Below, piece after piece: positions 60,754 to 64,000 of a stretch of 64,000 nt of DNA (the first letter of the stretch is position 1; each line of letters starts with the position of its first letter). A program made the translations under genes and the position numbers. Source of the stretch: Rhodococcus rhodochrous (GTDB lineage: Bacteria; Actinomycetota; Actinomycetes; Mycobacteriales; Mycobacteriaceae); contig NZ_CP027559.1 of the NCBI RefSeq assembly GCF_014854695.1, positions 56,168 to 120,167 of the forward strand, given 5' to 3'. The notes below the pieces were generated by a model, which was not told the origin of the DNA, made no database searches, and worked only from the letters and a program-made list of their open reading frames with translations.

Positions 60754-61134
60754 ATGTCTGCGAGGGAAGCCATACACAGGTTGGGGGGTCTCGAAGCCGA
60801 GGTGATGAACGAACTGTGGTCGACCGACGAGCCACAGTCGGTCCATGGCCTGGTCGAACGGCTTCGCGATCGCAAGGAATTCGCCTACACCACCATTTTG
60901 ACCGTGGTCACCCATCTGTATGAGAAGGGCTGGGTGCAGCGAGAAAAACGCAGTCGCGCCTACTACTATTCGCCCTCACGCAGCCGGGAGGAAGCCACCT
61001 CCGAGGCACTGCGCGCCCTGCTCGACAGCAGCACCGACCCCAGCGCGGTGCTGCTGCATTTCGCCAAGACGGTCAGCGACCGCGAATACGATGCCCTGCG
61101 CCGGGGCTGGACGGGCCGGGCCGCCGACCAATGA
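60754..61134 (+). CDS. blaI: BlaI/MecI/CopY-family transcriptional repressor
   Basis: 126 residues. The winged-helix N-terminus reads GLEAEVMNELWSTDEPQSVH, ERLRDRKEFAYTTILTVVTH and LYEKGWVQREKRSRAYYYSP, the standard BlaI signature. The C-terminal dimerisation helix follows. BlaI repressors are removed by cleavage through a BlaR1-like membrane peptidase, which is the next gene (4-bp overlap). Matching operators lie before the M23 gene and before ctaD. Confidence 0.9.
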   Translation: MSAREAIHRLGGLEAEVMNELWSTDEPQSVHGLVERLRDRKEFAYTTILTVVTHLYEKGWVQREKRSRAYYYSPSRSREEATSEALRALLDSSTDPSAVLLHFAKTVSDREYDALRRGWTGRAADQ

Positions 61135-62078
61135 CATTGGCCCTGGTCCTGTTGCTCGGCGCCGCCCTGATCTCGATGGCGGCCCCGCGAATGCTCGGTC
61201 CGCTCGCCGCCACCTCCGTGCCTCCCGGAGTCCTGCTGGCGGCGTGGCTGGGCAGCATAGCCGGGGCCTTGTTCTTCGGCGCCTCCGCGGTGGTCACCTT
61301 GGCCTGGCCCGACCATGCGCCTGCCGAGACCGCGGTCGAGGCCGTGGTGCGGTGTCTGTCCGCGGTTTCCCACGCGATGCAGCCGTGGATCACCGAAACC
61401 CTGGCCGCTACCGGAGCCCTGGCCCTGCTCACCATAACCGTGCGAGCCGTGATCCTGGGTCGGCGGTACACCAGAGAACAAACCCGTCTACTCGACTACC
61501 ACCGTGATGTGGTCTCCATCGTCGCCCACTCCCGCGACGACGGTGTGATGTGGCTGGCGCACCCGATGCCAATGGCCTACAGCGTGGCCGGCCGACCCGG
61601 ATTCGTGGTGGCTACCGACGGGCTCTCGCAGTGTCTGAGCGGTTCCGAACGCGATGCTGTCCTGGCCCACGAGCGGGCACACCTGCGAGGCAGTCACCAC
61701 CTGATCGTCACCACATGTGACATCTTGGCCGCGGTGCTTCCGGCGGTGCCGTTGTTCGCCGCCGCCCCGGCCGCGGTCAAAACCCTGGTCGAACTGACCG
61801 CTGATCAGCACGCTGCTCGCGCCACCAGCACGGCGACGGTGTGCTCGGCGCTGACCGTGGTCTCCGCTTCGACATTGCCGCAGCCGGCCGGGACCTTGGG
61901 GTTGAGCAACGAGATCTCGCTGCGACTGCTCAAGCTGCGCGTGAGCTGGCGGACGCGGTGCCCGAAGGTGTCGTACGCCACAGCTGCGGCGTTGTCGATG
62001 GCGATGCCTGTCGCTACCGCGCTGGTCGGGCTGGCGGCGACCTCCGCGGCCGTGTGCCTGACCCTCGCTCAGGCATGA
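61131..62078 (+). CDS. BlaR1-like M56 membrane metallopeptidase
   Basis: 315 residues, overlapping blaI by 4 bp. Membrane helices at about 3-20, 33-60, 85-110, 195-215 and 280-312. The zinc-peptidase motif VLAHERAHLRGSHHLIV lies near 180 (HExxH as HERAH). No extracellular penicillin-binding domain is present, unlike staphylococcal BlaR1; this short form is usual in actinobacteria. It would sense an envelope signal and trigger loss of BlaI. Confidence 0.85.
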   Translation: MTLALVLLLGAALISMAAPRMLGPLAATSVPPGVLLAAWLGSIAGALFFGASAVVTLAWPDHAPAETAVEAVVRCLSAVSHAMQPWITETLAATGALALLTITVRAVILGRRYTREQTRLLDYHRDVVSIVAHSRDDGVMWLAHPMPMAYSVAGRPGFVVATDGLSQCLSGSERDAVLAHERAHLRGSHHLIVTTCDILAAVLPAVPLFAAAPAAVKTLVELTADQHAARATSTATVCSALTVVSASTLPQPAGTLGLSNEISLRLLKLRVSWRTRCPKVSYATAAALSMAMPVATALVGLAATSAAVCLTLAQA

Positions 62079-62105
62079 TCCGGCACGGGCGACCGAACCG
62101 ACCTT

Positions 62106-62128
62106 AATTACTATGCAGCATAGTAATT
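62106..62128. promoter_or_regulatory. Perfect BlaI-type operator upstream of ctaD
   Basis: AATTACTATGC-A-GCATAGTAATT is a perfect 11-1-11 dyad, 62 bases before the ctaD start, containing the TACTA/TAGTA half-sites of BlaI/MecI repressors. It matches the operator at 59711-59736. It places ctaD under the adjacent BlaI. Confidence 0.8.
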
Positions 62129-62189
62129 AGGTACGCTCGAGGGCGTCTCATCACCGTGCGCTCGCGCGAAACTTCGGATCGGACAGCAC

Positions 62190-63968
62190 ATGACCGCTCT
62201 CGCCCCGCCACCCTGGCCTGCCGCTACCCGCCCCATGCCGGCGCGGCGCGGCCCCAAGGGTGCGTTCATCCACAAAATGATCACCACGACCGACCCGAAA
62301 GTACTGGGTCAGATGTACCTGGTGACCGCGTTCGCGTTCTTCGCGATCGGAGGCCTGATGGCCCTGATCATGCGCAGCGAACTGGCCGCGCCGGGTCTGC
62401 AGTTCCTCTCGAATGAGCAGTACAATCAGCTGTTCACCATGCATGGCACGATCATGCTGCTGATGTACGCCACTCCTGTGGTGTTCGGCTTTGCCAACTA
62501 CATCCTTCCACTGCAGATCGGCGCGCCCGATGTCGCATTCCCCCGGCTGAACGCCTTCAGCTACTGGCTGTATCTGTTCGGATCCCTCGTTGCAGTCGGC
62601 GGCTTCATCACCCCCGGCGGCGCCGCCGACTTCGGCTGGACCGCGTATGTGCCTTTAAGCACGGAAGTGCACTCCCCCGGCATGGGCGCAAATCTATGGA
62701 TCGTGGGCCTGGCCATCTCAGGACTGGGCACCATCCTGGGCGCAGTCAACTTCATCACCACCATCGTGTGTATGCGAGCCCCCGGCATGACGATGTTCCG
62801 GATGTCGATCTTCACTTGGAACATTCTCGTCACCTCCATCCTGATCCTCATCGCCTTTCCGCTGCTGACCGCAGCGTTGATGGGGCTGCTATACGACCGG
62901 GTACTCGGCGGTCACCTCTTCGATCCCGCCACCGGCGGAGTGATGCTCTGGCAGCATATGTTCTGGTTCTTCGGTCATCCCGAGGTCTACATCATCGCGC
63001 TGCCGTTCTTCGGCATCGTCTCCGAGATTTTCCCGGTGTTCTCCCGGAAGCCGATCTTCGGTTACACCGGCCTGATCTACGCCACCCTCGGCATCGCGGC
63101 CCTGTCGATCGCGGTGTGGGCGCACCACATGTATGCCACCGGCGCGGTGCTGCTGCCGTTCTTCTCGTTCATGACCTTCCTGATCGCCATCCCGACCGGT
63201 GTGAAGTTCTTCAACTGGATCGGCACCATGTGGAAGGGGCAGTTGACTTTCGAATCACCGATGTTGTTCTCCGTGGGTTTTTTGATCACCTTCCTCTTCG
63301 GCGGCCTGTCGGGCGTGATCCTGGCCTCCCCTCCTATGGACTTCCAGCTGCACGATTCGTACTTCGTGGTGGCGCACTTCCACTACGTCGTGTTCGGCAC
63401 CGTGGTGTTTGCGACCTATGCGGGTATCTACTTCTGGTTTCCGAAGATGACCGGTCGAATGCTCGACGAGCGCCTAGGCAGGTGGCATTTCTGGTTGACA
63501 TTTCTGGGCTTCCATTCCACCTTTCTCGTCCAGCACTGGCTGGGCAATGAAGGCATGCCCCGCCGGTACGCCGACTACCTGCCCTCGGACGGATTCACCA
63601 CCCTGAACACGATTTCGACGATCGGATCTTTTGTCCTCGGTGCCTCGGTGTTGCCATTCGTGTGGAACATCTTCAAGAGCTACCGCTACGGGCAGATCGT
63701 CACTGTCGACGACCCCTGGGGCTACGGCAACTCGCTCGAATGGGCGACTACCTGCCCGCCGCCGCGACACAACTTCACCGAACTGCCGCAGATCCGCTCC
63801 GAACGGCCGGCGTTCGAGCTGCACTACCCGCACATGGTCGAACGCATGAGGGCCGAGGCACACGTGGGTTTCGGTGGTGCGCCCAGGAGCACCGAAATCG
63901 CTAAGCGTGAGCTTGCCGAACCGCGGAGCACCGGCGAGGCCTCGGCACGCACCGATACGAAGGAATAA
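62190..63968 (+). CDS. ctaD: Cytochrome c oxidase subunit I (heme-copper oxidase)
   Basis: 592 residues, full length for actinobacterial CtaD. Twelve membrane helices with all ligands: heme a His in [12 protein letters not shown], CuB His and the cross-linked His-Tyr in [19 protein letters not shown], the His pair in [11 protein letters not shown], and heme a3/a His in [16 protein letters not shown]. The C-terminal tail is acidic and hydrophilic. Subunits II and III are not in the window. Preceded by a BlaI-type operator and near a CopD-CtaG assembly gene, so this is a regulated, plasmid-borne alternative subunit I. Confidence 0.95.
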   Translation: MTALAPPPWPAATRPMPARRGPKGAFIHKMITTTDPKVLGQMYLVTAFAFFAIGGLMALIMRSELAAPGLQFLSNEQYNQLFTMHGTIMLLMYATPVVFGFANYILPLQIGAPDVAFPRLNAFSYWLYLFGSLVAVGGFITPGGAADFGWTAYVPLSTEVHSPGMGANLWIVGLAISGLGTILGAVNFITTIVCMRAPGMTMFRMSIFTWNILVTSILILIAFPLLTAALMGLLYDRVLGGHLFDPATGGVMLWQHMFWFFGHPEVYIIALPFFGIVSEIFPVFSRKPIFGYTGLIYATLGIAALSIAVWAHHMYATGAVLLPFFSFMTFLIAIPTGVKFFNWIGTMWKGQLTFESPMLFSVGFLITFLFGGLSGVILASPPMDFQLHDSYFVVAHFHYVVFGTVVFATYAGIYFWFPKMTGRMLDERLGRWHFWLTFLGFHSTFLVQHWLGNEGMPRRYADYLPSDGFTTLNTISTIGSFVLGASVLPFVWNIFKSYRYGQIVTVDDPWGYGNSLEWATTCPPPRHNFTELPQIRSERPAFELHYPHMVERMRAEAHVGFGGAPRSTEIAKRELAEPRSTGEASARTDTKE

Positions 63969-64000
63969 ATCGTTCGCCGTCTCGGCGCCGAAAGATCGGA

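Noticed and set aside
1..64000. CRISPR arrays, tRNA or rRNA genes
   Set aside because: No regularly spaced repeat clusters, cloverleaf sequences or rRNA motifs were seen; the only direct repeats are the iterons and the two 70-bp copies.

Overview
The window is high-GC actinobacterial DNA. Its gene content (pAL5000-type RepA/RepB, DUF2637, DUF4192, DUF4913, a MobF relaxase with a Gram-positive type IV secretion operon, secreted cutinase-like and NlpC/P60 proteins) points to a large conjugative plasmid of Rhodococcus or a close relative in the Nocardiaceae/Gordoniaceae. Genus and replicon type are inferred from families read by eye; no database search was run. No rRNA, tRNA or CRISPR array was seen.

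Layout. 0-4 kb: a truncated IS630-like transposase at the edge, a 70-bp sequence repeated 39.4 kb away, a DUF2637 membrane protein, and a lower-GC secreted/membrane protein pair. 4-7.6 kb: replication and maintenance module, with two tandem ParB-like ribbon-helix-helix genes, a pair of 27-bp iterons, repA-repB, a winged-helix protein and a small RHH protein. 7.7-11 kb: a stand-alone CYP102-like P450, a PAS-like protein and a double-XRE regulator. 11.4-30.4 kb: a long co-directional operon for a mating channel: secreted and membrane proteins, cutinase-like hydrolase, a three-domain peptidoglycan hydrolase, lipoprotein, ParA/MinD-like ATPase, VirB2-, VirB8- and VirB6-like proteins, a VirB4 split into two genes, VirD4-like coupling protein and DUF4913. 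An IS110 element sits inside it. 30.5-39.5 kb: a low-GC PD-(D/E)XK protein, the 1472-residue relaxase TraA, a hairpin-rich intergenic region that is a candidate oriT, a coiled-coil accessory protein, an HNH-like protein and DUF4192. 40-44.1 kb: lower-GC cargo (ImmA-like peptidase plus PIN-like protein, DUF6602 nuclease-like protein) and two divergent serine recombinases.

44.3-64 kb is a metal and respiration island. A leftward copper operon encodes a SHOCT protein, multicopper oxidase, DUF305 protein, CopB-type ATPase and BNR lipoprotein; a decayed P1B-ATPase fragment follows. A divergent two-component system probably controls it. Next come an IS256 element interrupted by another insertion sequence (both target duplications are readable), a frameshifted Fic gene, an arsenite-transporter fragment and a CDF exporter. 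Divergent from the CDF gene is a CopD-CtaG fusion. The end holds an M23 endopeptidase, a BlaI/BlaR1-like pair and a complete cytochrome c oxidase subunit I.

How the parts work together. RepA/RepB and the ParB-like proteins maintain the replicon. TraA and its accessory protein would nick and unwind the plasmid, the coupling protein would bring it to the channel, and the wall hydrolases would open the envelope. The right part looks like cargo for copper and other metals. Near-identical BlaI-type operators precede both the M23-blaI-blaR1 operon and ctaD, so wall-sensing regulation and the plasmid-borne oxidase appear linked.
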